Shown here piece after piece: positions 9,261 to 17,540 of a stretch of DNA of 64,000 nucleotides; position 1 is the stretch's first letter, and each line of letters opens with the position of its first letter. Position numbers and translations under genes: made by a program. The notes beneath the pieces were generated by a model. The model made no database searches and was not told the DNA's origin. It worked only from the letters and a program-made list of their open reading frames with translations. Where the stretch lies: the NCBI RefSeq assembly GCF_000152865.1, contig NZ_CH672390.1:1240001-1304000 (forward strand), read 5' to 3'. The DNA is from Erythrobacter sp. NAP1 (GTDB lineage: Bacteria; Pseudomonadota; Alphaproteobacteria; Sphingomonadales; Sphingomonadaceae).

Positions 9261-10490
9261 TTATCCGTGAAACTTCGACAACAGCATCGACCCGTTGGTC
9301 CCGCCAAACCCGAAGCTGTTGGTCATGACCGTGTCGAGCCCGGCGTTCTCCACCAGCTTCGTCGCGATCTCTTCCGGTTTGAGCGCCGGGTCGAGCGTTT
9401 CGACATTGATCGACGGGATGATGAAATCGTTCTCTAGCGCGAGCAGACAGTAGACCGCTTCCTGAGCGCCGGTAGCGCCCTGGCTGTGACCGGTCATCGA
9501 CTTGGTCGAGCTGACCGGCGGGGTCGAACCATCTCCAAAGACGCGGCGCACCGCTTCGATCTCGCCGACATCGCCGACAGGTGTCGAAGTGCCGTGCGCG
9601 TTGATGTAGCTGACCTTGCGGTCTTCGCCGAGCGTGCGGATTGCGCCGCGCATCGCACGCTCCCCGCCCTCGCCCGATGGTGCAACCATGTCAGCGCCGT
9701 CCGAGGTTGCCGCAAAGCCAGTGACTTCGGCATAGATTTTCGCCCCGCGTGCCTGTGCATGTTCGAGGCTTTCCAGCACCACCATTGCGCCGCCGCCGCC
9801 GATAACGAAACCGTCGCGGTCGGCATCGAAAGCTCGTGATGCGCGCTCCGGCGTGTCGTTATACTTGCTCGACATCGCGCCCATGGCGTCGAACAGGCAC
9901 GAGAGCGTCCAGTCGAGCTCTTCTCCGCCACCGCCGAACATGACGTCCTGCGTGCCCAACGCAATCTGCTGCGCTGCCATGCCAATGCAATGGAGCGAGG
10001 TCGAGCACGCGGACGTGATCGAGAAATTCATGCCCTTGATCTGGTAAGCCGTGGCAAGGTTCGCGCTGACCGTCGACGACATGGTCTTGGGCACTGCAAA
10101 CGGGCCGATCCGCTTGGTCCCGCCGGTCTTGAGCACCGATTGATGCGCGGCCAGCATCGCCGAGGTCGAAGGCCCGCCGGAGCCGGCGATCACACCCGTC
10201 ATCGGGTTGATGACGTCCTTCTCTTCAAGCCCGGCATCGGCAATCGCCTGACCCATCGCGATGTGCGCGTAGGCTGCGCCCGGCCCCATAAAGCGAAGCG
10301 TGCGCTTGTCGACGTGCTCTTTGACGTCGAGATCAATTGCACCCGCGATCTGCGAACGGAACCCGTGCTCGGCCATTTCCTCATTGAAAGAGATGCCAGA
10401 TTTGCCCGCCTTCAGCGAGGCAAGCACTTCATCTGCATTGTTTCCAATCGAGGATACGATCCCCAACCCGGTGATAACGACGCGGCGCAT
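9261..10490 (-). CDS. fabB: Beta-ketoacyl-ACP synthase I
   Basis: This 409-residue condensing enzyme elongates acyl-ACP and is needed for unsaturated fatty acids. The Cys-His-His triad is visible: the nucleophile in [10 protein letters not shown] (about residue 163), His in [11 protein letters not shown] (about 297) and His in [10 protein letters not shown] (about 333). NSFGFGGTN closes the protein. Its place directly after fabA supports FabB rather than FabF. The spacing to fabA is 42 bases. Confidence 0.95.
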   Translation of the reverse strand: MRRVVITGLGIVSSIGNNADEVLASLKAGKSGISFNEEMAEHGFRSQIAGAIDLDVKEHVDKRTLRFMGPGAAYAHIAMGQAIADAGLEEKDVINPMTGVIAGSGGPSTSAMLAAHQSVLKTGGTKRIGPFAVPKTMSSTVSANLATAYQIKGMNFSITSACSTSLHCIGMAAQQIALGTQDVMFGGGGEELDWTLSCLFDAMGAMSSKYNDTPERASRAFDADRDGFVIGGGGAMVVLESLEHAQARGAKIYAEVTGFAATSDGADMVAPSGEGGERAMRGAIRTLGEDRKVSYINAHGTSTPVGDVGEIEAVRRVFGDGSTPPVSSTKSMTGHSQGATGAQEAVYCLLALENDFIIPSINVETLDPALKPEEIATKLVENAGLDTVMTNSFGFGGTNGSMLLSKFHG

Positions 10491-10532
10491 AAATCCCCTT
10501 TTCGCCCCAGTTGATCCAGTCTTTGGCCCCGA

Positions 10533-11042
10533 TCAGGCCTCGGACAGGGCGACTTTCATGTCTTTGACTTGATAGATGACTTCGCCATCGGCTTCGACCC
10601 GGCCATCAGCGACACCCATGGTAAGGCGGCGGGTCTGAACCGCCTTGGTGAAATCGACAAAATATTTCAGCATCTTGCGATCCGGGCGCACCATTCCGGT
10701 AAGCTTCACCTCGCCCACTCCAAGTGCATAACCGCGACCCTTCCAGCCTCGCCAACCAAGGTTGAAACCGGTCAGCTGCCAAAGGCCATCAAGGCCAAGG
10801 CAGCCAGGCATGATCGGATTGCCGGGAAAGTGGCAATCGAAGAACCACAGGTCAGGCTTGATATCGAATTCGGCAACAACATGGCCCTTGCCATGCTCTC
10901 CGCCATCGCCGGAAATATCGGTGATACGGTCCATCATCAGCATGGGCGGTTCGGGCAATTGCGCATTGCCTGGCCCGAACAGCTCACCGCGTGCGCATTT
11001 GAGCAAATCTTCGCGGTCGAAATGGGTTGGGAAATCAGTCAT
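10533..11042 (-). CDS. fabA: 3-hydroxydecanoyl-ACP dehydratase/isomerase
   Basis: This 169-residue hot-dog-fold enzyme dehydrates 3-hydroxydecanoyl-ACP and isomerises the trans-2 to the cis-3 double bond. That commits chains to the anaerobic unsaturated fatty acid pathway. The active-site His is in FDCHFPGNP (about residue 71) and the Asp in [10 protein letters not shown] (about 85). The length is typical. It is the first gene of a fabA-fabB-fabI-GNAT run, so its promoter should lie in 11043-11166. Confidence 0.96.
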   Translation of the reverse strand: MTDFPTHFDREDLLKCARGELFGPGNAQLPEPPMLMMDRITDISGDGGEHGKGHVVAEFDIKPDLWFFDCHFPGNPIMPGCLGLDGLWQLTGFNLGWRGWKGRGYALGVGEVKLTGMVRPDRKMLKYFVDFTKAVQTRRLTMGVADGRVEADGEVIYQVKDMKVALSEA

Positions 11043-11099
11043 CCCCGGCGACTCTCCTCTAAGTCCTGGCCTTTCTCATAGGCCGATTTTTATGGTCGC

Positions 11100-11137
11100 A
11101 GCGCCTAGCACCGCGCATCGGTGCTGGAAAGGGCGCT
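11100..11137 (-). terminator. Two-part hairpin between the methyltransferase gene and fabA
   Basis: An inner stem AGCACCG-CGCAT-CGGTGCT (perfect, 7 pairs) is embedded in an outer AGCGCC/GGCGCT stem. It lies 30 bases beyond the stop of the methyltransferase gene. No T run follows on the minus strand, so it is either a weak terminator for the prfB transcript or a structure in the fabA leader. A second small GGCC/GGCC hairpin lies at 11068-11084. Confidence 0.4.
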
Positions 11138-11166
11138 TGGACCGGTATTGAAAAACGTGGATTTGG

Positions 11167-11889
11167 TCAGCTGTTGGCGCAGACCGAAATGGCTTCAGGT
11201 TCTGGGCGCTCGTCGCCTCGCTCGAACCGAGCGAAATAGCTGCGAAGGTCGGGGCGTTCGACGAATTCGACGAGCTTGTATCCGATCGACTTAAACTCGC
11301 AGAACAGCAGCGCGGGCGGGATGCCATGGCGACCCGTGGGGCGATCTACATCGACCACAATGATTTGCCCCTCGTCGGCCAGCGCAGGCCACATCCGCCA
11401 GAGAAACGCGTAGGGCTCCTCGACTTCATGATACATGTGAACGAGGAAAATCCGGTCGAAACTGTCGACCGGCAGCTGCGGATCGTCCGCGCGGCCCAAT
11501 TTGATCGAGATGTTTTCGAGCCGCTCACGCTCAACACGTCGACCGAGCCGCTGCAGCGCTTCGCGATCGATGTCCTGAGCGAGCACGCGCCCATCTTCGC
11601 CCACACGGTTGGCGAGACGGACCGTATAATAGCCTTCGCCCGCCCCGATATCGGCGACAGTCATGCCGGGCGAGATATTGGCAAGGTCCATGACCGCCGT
11701 CGCCTCGCCGCGCTCATCGCGGGCGTCTTCGTTTGAGAACTGGTTGGAAACCGTCTGAGCGACGTCGCGTGCTGGCTGAGGGAACTCAAGCGCGGTGTCG
11801 AGCCTGTCACTCGGCGGCTGCGAGAAAGCGTCGCACCCGCCAAGGGCCGCCGCAGCAAGGCCCAGCATGCCGAGCCTTGCCAACATCAT
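11167..11889 (-). CDS. Class I SAM methyltransferase with a lipoprotein-type N-terminus
   Basis: This 240-residue protein has the class I SAM-binding motif TVADIGAGEGYYTVRLA (about residue 75), RVLAQDIDREAL and DRIFLVHMYHEVE. The target is unknown. The first 19 residues read as a lipoprotein signal with lipobox ALGGC (Cys19). That is odd for an enzyme that needs cytoplasmic SAM. The start overlaps the prfB stop as ATGA; no alternative start that removes the hydrophobic segment is favoured by a clear binding site. It is the last gene of the amidase-mrcA-prfB run. Confidence 0.8.
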   Translation of the reverse strand: MMLARLGMLGLAAAALGGCDAFSQPPSDRLDTALEFPQPARDVAQTVSNQFSNEDARDERGEATAVMDLANISPGMTVADIGAGEGYYTVRLANRVGEDGRVLAQDIDREALQRLGRRVERERLENISIKLGRADDPQLPVDSFDRIFLVHMYHEVEEPYAFLWRMWPALADEGQIIVVDVDRPTGRHGIPPALLFCEFKSIGYKLVEFVERPDLRSYFARFERGDERPEPEAISVCANS

Positions 11890-13013
11890 TCGACGTCCTC
11901 CACCTCGACCTTCTCGCCGGTTACACGCTGGGCAAGCGCGGCGGAGATGTAGTCGTCGATATCGCCATCGAGCACGCGGTCAGGCGAGCTTGAAGTGACG
12001 CCGGTGCGAAGGTCTTTCACCATCTGGTACGGCTGGAGCACGTAAGAGCGGATCTGGTGACCCCACCCGATCTCGCTCTTTTCCTGGTACTCGCCCGAAG
12101 CGGCAGCTTCGCGCTCGGCCATCTCGCGCTCGAACAATCGCGCTTTCAGCATGTTCATCGCGGTGGCGCGATTCTTGTGCTGCGAACGGTCGTTTTGCGA
12201 AGCAACCACGATGCCGGTGGGCTGGTGAGTGATGCGAACCGCGGAATCGGTGGTGTTGACGTGCTGACCACCCGCACCCGATGCGCGGTAGGTGTCGATC
12301 TTGAGGTCAGCCGGGTTAATCTCAATGTCGATATCGTCATCGATCACCGGATAGACCCAGACGCTCGAAAAGCTCGTGTGACGCTTTGCCGCGCTGTCAT
12401 ACGGGCTGATGCGGACGAGGCGGTGAACGCCGCTCTCGGTCTTGGCATAGCCATAGGCGTTGTCGCCTTTCAGCAGCAGCGTTGCCGACTTGATCCCGGC
12501 CTGATCGCCGGCCTGATACTCGACCGTTTCGACCTTGAACCCGCGCCGTTCGGCCCAGCGGCCATACATGCGGAAGAGCATTTCGGCCCAGTCCTGCGAT
12601 TCCGTTCCGCCAGCGCCTGCATGGATTTCGAGATAGGTGTCGTTTCCGTCCGCTTCACCCGACAGGAGCGCTTGCACCTTGTCTGCATCGGCGCGCGCGG
12701 CGAGCTTCTCGAGGCTTTTGAGGCCATCGTTGACGATGCTTTCCTCGCCCTCGGCCTCACCCATTTCGATGAATTCGACCGCGTCGCCCATTTCGGCGCT
12801 GATCTCGTTGACGGTGTTGACCGCATCTTCGAGCTGCTTTTGCTCGCGGCTGATCTTTTGCGCTTCCTTGGGATCGTCCCAAAGCGTCGGATCCTGGACG
12901 CGCGCATTCAGCTCGTCGAGGCGACGCAGGGCGCGCTCCCAATCGAGCGATTGCCGGACGAGAGCGAGCGCCGCTTCGATCCGGTCGATATGTGCCTGGG
13001 CCTCGGCCCGCAT
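11886..13013 (-). CDS. prfB: Peptide chain release factor 2
   Basis: This 375-residue class I release factor reads UGA and UAA. The catalytic GGQ is in GAGGQHVNTTDSAVR near residue 250. The codon-recognition tripeptide position reads SPY (RISPYDSAAKRHTSF, about 203) where the E. coli protein has SPF. The frame is continuous from an ATG with AAGGAAT before it, so the +1 frameshift that controls many RF2 genes is absent here. It lies downstream of mrcA and the peroxiredoxin gene, an arrangement known from other alphaproteobacteria. Confidence 0.96.
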   Translation of the reverse strand: MRAEAQAHIDRIEAALALVRQSLDWERALRRLDELNARVQDPTLWDDPKEAQKISREQKQLEDAVNTVNEISAEMGDAVEFIEMGEAEGEESIVNDGLKSLEKLAARADADKVQALLSGEADGNDTYLEIHAGAGGTESQDWAEMLFRMYGRWAERRGFKVETVEYQAGDQAGIKSATLLLKGDNAYGYAKTESGVHRLVRISPYDSAAKRHTSFSSVWVYPVIDDDIDIEINPADLKIDTYRASGAGGQHVNTTDSAVRITHQPTGIVVASQNDRSQHKNRATAMNMLKARLFEREMAEREAAASGEYQEKSEIGWGHQIRSYVLQPYQMVKDLRTGVTSSSPDRVLDGDIDDYISAALAQRVTGEKVEVEDVE

Positions 13014-13086
13014 AATTATTCCTTACGTGTCAGTTCAGAAGGCCCGCTTAGCGTCGGTCAGCCGATTGTAAAGCGCGCGGCGCGCC

Positions 13087-13623
13087 TCAGTTCGAGAGCG
13101 CCTTTACCGCAGCCAAGGTTTCGCGCACATGACCGCGCCAGTCGCTGCTCGAATAGACGTGAGCGATACGTCCGTTCCGGCCGATGACATAGGAGGTGCG
13201 GCTGGCGAAACCCGAATTGCCAGCGGCTACGTCATAGGCGTCGATCAGGCGGCGGCTTGCGACACCGACCGGGAAAGCATCGCGGCATTCCTCGCGGCTG
13301 AAGCGCTTGAGCGTTTCGATATCGTCGTTCGACATGCCGAGGACCGATGCCCCCGCAGCTTCGAATTCGGGCATCGCTTCGGCGAAGGCGTTCGCTTCGA
13401 GCGTGCAGCCGCTGGTGAATGCCTTGGGGTAGAAATAGAGGACGACGGGCCCATCGCGCAGCATGGCGGTGAGAATGACATTCTTCCCCTCTCCGGCAAG
13501 CGCTGCATTGGTGGAGAATACCGGGGCAGGATCGCCTACCTTGAGCTCTGCCTTGGCGCTCGTCGCCGTGCCCATGGCGAGAAGACCGATCATGGCCGCA
13601 ATAGCGGTAAACAGCTGACGCAT
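13087..13623 (-). CDS. Exported peroxiredoxin (AhpC/TSA, BCP-like)
   Basis: This 178-residue protein has a cleavable signal peptide (about residues 1-25, ending TSAKA). The thioredoxin-fold peroxidase domain contains the peroxidatic Cys73 in AFTSGCTLEA and a second Cys at 113. YFYPKAFTSG matches the bacterioferritin-comigratory-protein subgroup, which reduces hydroperoxides. Export makes a periplasmic peroxidase likely. Its start overlaps the mrcA stop by one base (TGATG), so it is coupled to the cell wall gene. Confidence 0.86.
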   Translation of the reverse strand: MRQLFTAIAAMIGLLAMGTATSAKAELKVGDPAPVFSTNAALAGEGKNVILTAMLRDGPVVLYFYPKAFTSGCTLEANAFAEAMPEFEAAGASVLGMSNDDIETLKRFSREECRDAFPVGVASRRLIDAYDVAAGNSGFASRTSYVIGRNGRIAHVYSSSDWRGHVRETLAAVKALSN

Positions 13624-16133
13624 CAGTAGATTCCTCCCTGCTCTTCAGCAAAGTTCGTAGGCTCGCCCTCACGGCGCCCGCCGCGCGTATCGCCAGCGCG
13701 GCCAGCAGCGATCAGCGCCAGGATTTCGTCACGCTTGGCCGCAATCTCGTCCTGGCGGGTGCGGCGGTCTGGTTCGGTGTCGGGTTTGAAGGCTTCCCAG
13801 ATGACGTCACCACGCGGATCGCCGGTGGGCCAGCCATCGAGGACGCGCTTGCCGGTGCGCCGATCGACGCGGACCATGCGGATACCTTCAGGTGCAACAG
13901 GCGGTACGGTTTCCCAGCGCTCCTTCGAGTTCTGGATCAAGTCCTTGATGATAGGTGCAGCAATCGTCCCGCCATAGGCATAGCCGCCCATGTTGCGCGG
14001 ATTGTCAAAGCCGACATAAGCGCCCGCAATCAGGCGCTGCGTCCCGCCAACGAACCACACGTCCTTGGGTCCGGTAGTTGTTCCGGTCTTGCCGAAGAGC
14101 GGCAGGTCAAGGTCGCGCAGAATCGTCGCGGTTCCGCGCGTCACAACGCCTTCAAGCATGTGCATGGTCTGATAGGCAGTGCGCGCATCCATCGCCTGCT
14201 CGCCTTTGATGCCAAAGCGCGGCATGGGGCTGCCGTCATACTCGGCCATGTTACAGCCATTGCAGGCACGCTCATCCGCGCGCCAGATCACGCGGCCATT
14301 GCGATCCTGCACGTAGTCGATAACGGTGGGCTGGTTCAGTCGGCCATGATTGGCAAGCGCGGCATAAGCAGCGACCATCTTGCCAACGGTCGTCTCTTCC
14401 GAACCCAGCGCGGTTGCTGCGTAGGGATCGGGATCCTCGGAGATGCCGAGCGTCTCGATCGTGTCGACCACGTTCTCCATGCCTGCTTGCATGCCGATCT
14501 GAACGGTCATGATGTTCTGCGATTGCTCAAGCCCGTACCGCATCGGGAACTGGCCCGCGCGCCCGCCTCGAATGCACTTCTCGCCGAGATTGCGGCCCTG
14601 ATAGTAACAGTACCGCGTGTTATCGACCTCAGTCGAAGGCGTCATGCCGTTGTCGAGGCCGGTCGCGTAGACGAACGGTTTAATGGTCGATCCCGGCTGC
14701 CGCATCGCCTGCGTTGCGCGGTTGAAGTCCGACAGGCGGTGATCGAACCCGCCCTGCATGGCTAGCACGCGACCGGTCTGCGCGTCCTGCACGACCACCC
14801 CGCCCTGCGCTTCTGGAATTGTCTCGACCCGGAAGCCGTTGCCTGCCGGACTGACGGCAATCACGTCGCCGGCTTTCAATGCATTAGGCAGGTTCAACAG
14901 CGGAGCCTCATCGCCGTTCGAGAAACCGACTGTAGCCGACGACCCGCTACGCTGCGTGACGACACCTACGCGCCAGTCTTCATAGCGCACGCCGAGGTAG
15001 GAGCTTGCGAGTTGGCTCGCCCAATTGCCTTCGCTCACATCAATGGTGGCGATCGCGCCCGACCAGCCACGGCGACCATGATAACGGATGAGGCCCCGGC
15101 GAAGCGCGTCGCGTGAGGCTTCCTGCAAGCCGGTGTCGAGCGAAGTGCGCACCCAAAGTCCGCCAGCATAGACGCTGTTCTCGCCATCTTCTGCGGTTTC
15201 GCCGAATTTCTCGATCAACTCGCGGCGCACTTCCTCGAGGAAGTACCCAGCATCTGCGCTGCGCTGACTGCGCTGCGACACGAGACCAAGCGGCTGCGCT
15301 GCTGCAGCGGCACGTTCGGCTTCGGTGATGAAGCCATTTTCTTCCATCTGTGCGAGCACGAAATCGCGGCGGGTCATCGCTGCTTCTTCCTGGCCGCTGC
15401 GGCCATAGCGCTCGGGTGCCTTGGGAAGGATTGCGAGAAATGCTGCCTCGTGCAGCTCAAGCTCACCCACATCCTTGTCGAAATAGGCACGCGAAGCCGC
15501 CTGCACCCCGAAGGAGCGGCGTCCGAGCGGAATTTCGTTCAGGTAAAGCTCGAGGATCTCTTCCTTCGAGAGCACCTGCTCGATGCGGCCGGCAAGGATC
15601 ATCTCCTTGAGCTTGCGCGTCACCGAATATTCGTCGCCGAGCAGGAGGATCTTCGCAAGCTGTTGCGTGATGGTCGAACCACCCACTGCGCGCCCCGTTC
15701 GGCTGGGATTGAGATAGTCGATTACTGCATTGGCCGTGCCGGTGTAATCGACGCCGCCATGGCTGAAGAAAGTCTTGTCCTCAGCAGAAAGATAGGCCTC
15801 GATCAGCCGATCGGGAAAATCGTTATACTGAAGCTGCACGCGCCGTTCGCGCGCATAGGAATGAACGATCTCGCCATCGATGCCGCGCACCACGGTCGGC
15901 AAAGGCGTCTGGTATTCGGTCAGGCTTTCCGCTTCGGGAAGGTCACTCGCCAGCCAACCCCACGCCGCGATCCAGAGAAGCGCAAAGGCTCCCACCGCGA
16001 ATGCGCCCAGCTTGAACAGCAGGCTTTCGCGCCACTTGGCAGAAAACCACGCGAGCGCGCCCGACAGATCGCGGTTGATGCGATAGCGGACATAATCGAC
16101 GAAATTGAGAGCTTGGGGGTCTGCTTCAGTCAT
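13623..16133 (-). CDS. mrcA: Penicillin-binding protein 1A (transglycosylase/transpeptidase)
   Basis: This 836-residue class A PBP polymerises and cross-links peptidoglycan. A membrane anchor lies at about residues 40-65. The glycosyltransferase domain carries EDKTFFSHGGVDY (about 90) and GGSTITQQLAKILLLG (about 140). The transpeptidase motifs are the SxxK of QPGSTIKPF (about 479), SQN (about 539) and KTGTTTG (about 683). The length is normal for PBP1A. It lies 60 bases after the amidase gene and overlaps the peroxiredoxin start. A short Arg/Glu-rich tail is likely disordered. Confidence 0.95.
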   Translation of the reverse strand: MTEADPQALNFVDYVRYRINRDLSGALAWFSAKWRESLLFKLGAFAVGAFALLWIAAWGWLASDLPEAESLTEYQTPLPTVVRGIDGEIVHSYARERRVQLQYNDFPDRLIEAYLSAEDKTFFSHGGVDYTGTANAVIDYLNPSRTGRAVGGSTITQQLAKILLLGDEYSVTRKLKEMILAGRIEQVLSKEEILELYLNEIPLGRRSFGVQAASRAYFDKDVGELELHEAAFLAILPKAPERYGRSGQEEAAMTRRDFVLAQMEENGFITEAERAAAAAQPLGLVSQRSQRSADAGYFLEEVRRELIEKFGETAEDGENSVYAGGLWVRTSLDTGLQEASRDALRRGLIRYHGRRGWSGAIATIDVSEGNWASQLASSYLGVRYEDWRVGVVTQRSGSSATVGFSNGDEAPLLNLPNALKAGDVIAVSPAGNGFRVETIPEAQGGVVVQDAQTGRVLAMQGGFDHRLSDFNRATQAMRQPGSTIKPFVYATGLDNGMTPSTEVDNTRYCYYQGRNLGEKCIRGGRAGQFPMRYGLEQSQNIMTVQIGMQAGMENVVDTIETLGISEDPDPYAATALGSEETTVGKMVAAYAALANHGRLNQPTVIDYVQDRNGRVIWRADERACNGCNMAEYDGSPMPRFGIKGEQAMDARTAYQTMHMLEGVVTRGTATILRDLDLPLFGKTGTTTGPKDVWFVGGTQRLIAGAYVGFDNPRNMGGYAYGGTIAAPIIKDLIQNSKERWETVPPVAPEGIRMVRVDRRTGKRVLDGWPTGDPRGDVIWEAFKPDTEPDRRTRQDEIAAKRDEILALIAAGRAGDTRGGRREGEPTNFAEEQGGIY

Positions 16134-16192
16134 TGATTTTGCGATTTATAGTGGATCGGCGCGGAATGCCAGAGCGGCATGCAAAGGTCCGC

Positions 16193-17077
16193 CTATGGCT
16201 CGGCCCGGCGTGCGAAATAGACTCGGATCGCTTGCGCGAGCACTTCGGCATAGGCCCGCTGCCCTTCCTCGGTGGTAAGCCGTGCCCGGTCGGCCTCATT
16301 TGTGACGAAGCCGCTTTCGAACAAAACTCCCGGCACATCGGGCGCACGCAGCACGGCAAGGACCGCCGAACGCCGCGCTTGAGGGTGAAAGCGGATCACC
16401 TCAGCGCCTTCCCTAGCAATAAGCGAGGCGAACTCGGTCGCATCATCCTGCGTGCGCTGCTGCGACAATTCGACAAGGATCGCGCTGACTTCGGCGCTCT
16501 GCCCTTCGATCGTAATGCCGTTCAAACTGTCGACGGCGTTCTCGCGCTCTGCAAATCGGGCCGCAGCCTCGGAGGATGCCTCGTTCGACAAGGTGTAGAT
16601 GCTCGCCCCGGCAACGTCGCTGCGGCCGCCAGCGGAATCCGCGTGGATCGAGAGGAACAAGTCGGCGTCCAGCTGGCGAGCAATTTCAGGACGCTGTGCA
16701 AGCGGGATGATCGTGTCGTCGCTCCGCGTAAGGGCGACCCTGATCCCGCCTTCTTCGAGCAACCTGTCACGAAGAGCCATTGTCAGCGCGAAGACGATAT
16801 CCTTTTCAAGCACCTCTTCGCCTGAAGCATCGCGCCCGATCGACCCAGGATCGCGCCCACCATGTCCTGCATCGAGCACGACCAGTGGCCTCGTCGGATC
16901 GTCAGGCCCCAGGATATCGGGCAAATCAACCTGCTCTGGCGCGGGATCGAGAAGGAAGCGCATCACGTATTCGCGACCCCATTCCGGCACCGGAATGGTC
17001 ACGCCCATTGCTATGGCGCCGCCCAAGACAAGGGCGGGCACAGCGAGGATAAGCAACAGAAGCGTTCGGATGCTCAT
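16193..17077 (-). CDS. N-acetylmuramoyl-L-alanine amidase (Amidase_3)
   Basis: This 294-residue protein cleaves the amide link between muramic acid and the stem peptide. A single N-terminal hydrophobic segment (about residues 5-30) anchors or exports it. The zinc-site motifs are VVLDAGHGGRDPG (about 70), a Glu in EKDIVFALTMAL, SIHADSAGG and the catalytic Glu in VLFESGFVTNEAD near the C-terminus. It lacks an AMIN domain. It is the first gene of the run towards mrcA and prfB and is divergent from rne. Confidence 0.92.
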   Translation of the reverse strand: MSIRTLLLLILAVPALVLGGAIAMGVTIPVPEWGREYVMRFLLDPAPEQVDLPDILGPDDPTRPLVVLDAGHGGRDPGSIGRDASGEEVLEKDIVFALTMALRDRLLEEGGIRVALTRSDDTIIPLAQRPEIARQLDADLFLSIHADSAGGRSDVAGASIYTLSNEASSEAAARFAERENAVDSLNGITIEGQSAEVSAILVELSQQRTQDDATEFASLIAREGAEVIRFHPQARRSAVLAVLRAPDVPGVLFESGFVTNEADRARLTTEEGQRAYAEVLAQAIRVYFARRAEP

Positions 17078-17540
17078 TGTCTTAACGGCTTAGAATGTTG
17101 CGTTGTGTATGCGCAATAGAGTTGCGGCGCTTAACCACCGGTGCTAGCGCTTGTAATCGAAACGGGGCGGCTCGCGATCAATTGTTGACGCGCACGCTTC
17201 CGGCTTCATTCGCAAGGCCGAACAGCGCTTTACCCGGCGCAAAGACCGGCCACATGACAGGTTGATGCAGTGACGAGACGCTTCTCCTCGCAGGAACACA
17301 CTATCCGCACCGGCGGCATGGGTGAGTTCGCGAGTCGCAGCGCGGACATGATCCGCACTCTCGTTTCAGCAGACACGATCACTGCCCGCTTCCCGCACAT
17401 GCAGAAGCGCGCATTTACCACTACCGGCCCGACCATCGAACCTGCCTTTGCAGGCGCGGTGCAGCGGGCCGATTACCCCAACAAGACACGCCCTTCCCGC
17501 CATTCGCTGGCGAAGCGACGGGGCGTTTGGAGAATATTAC
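17078..17540 (+). promoter_or_regulatory. Long rne upstream region with hairpins (no gene seen)
   Basis: The 463 bases between the divergent amidase and rne genes hold no ORF that I can support. Two small perfect hairpins lie near the rne side: CCTGC-CTTT-GCAGG at 17441-17454 and CGCCA-TTCGC-TGGCG at 17498-17512. A possible -35 box TTGACG lies at 17184-17189, but no good -10 follows at normal spacing. The rne leader of E. coli is structured and mediates autoregulation; a similar role here is inference only. Confidence 0.4.
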
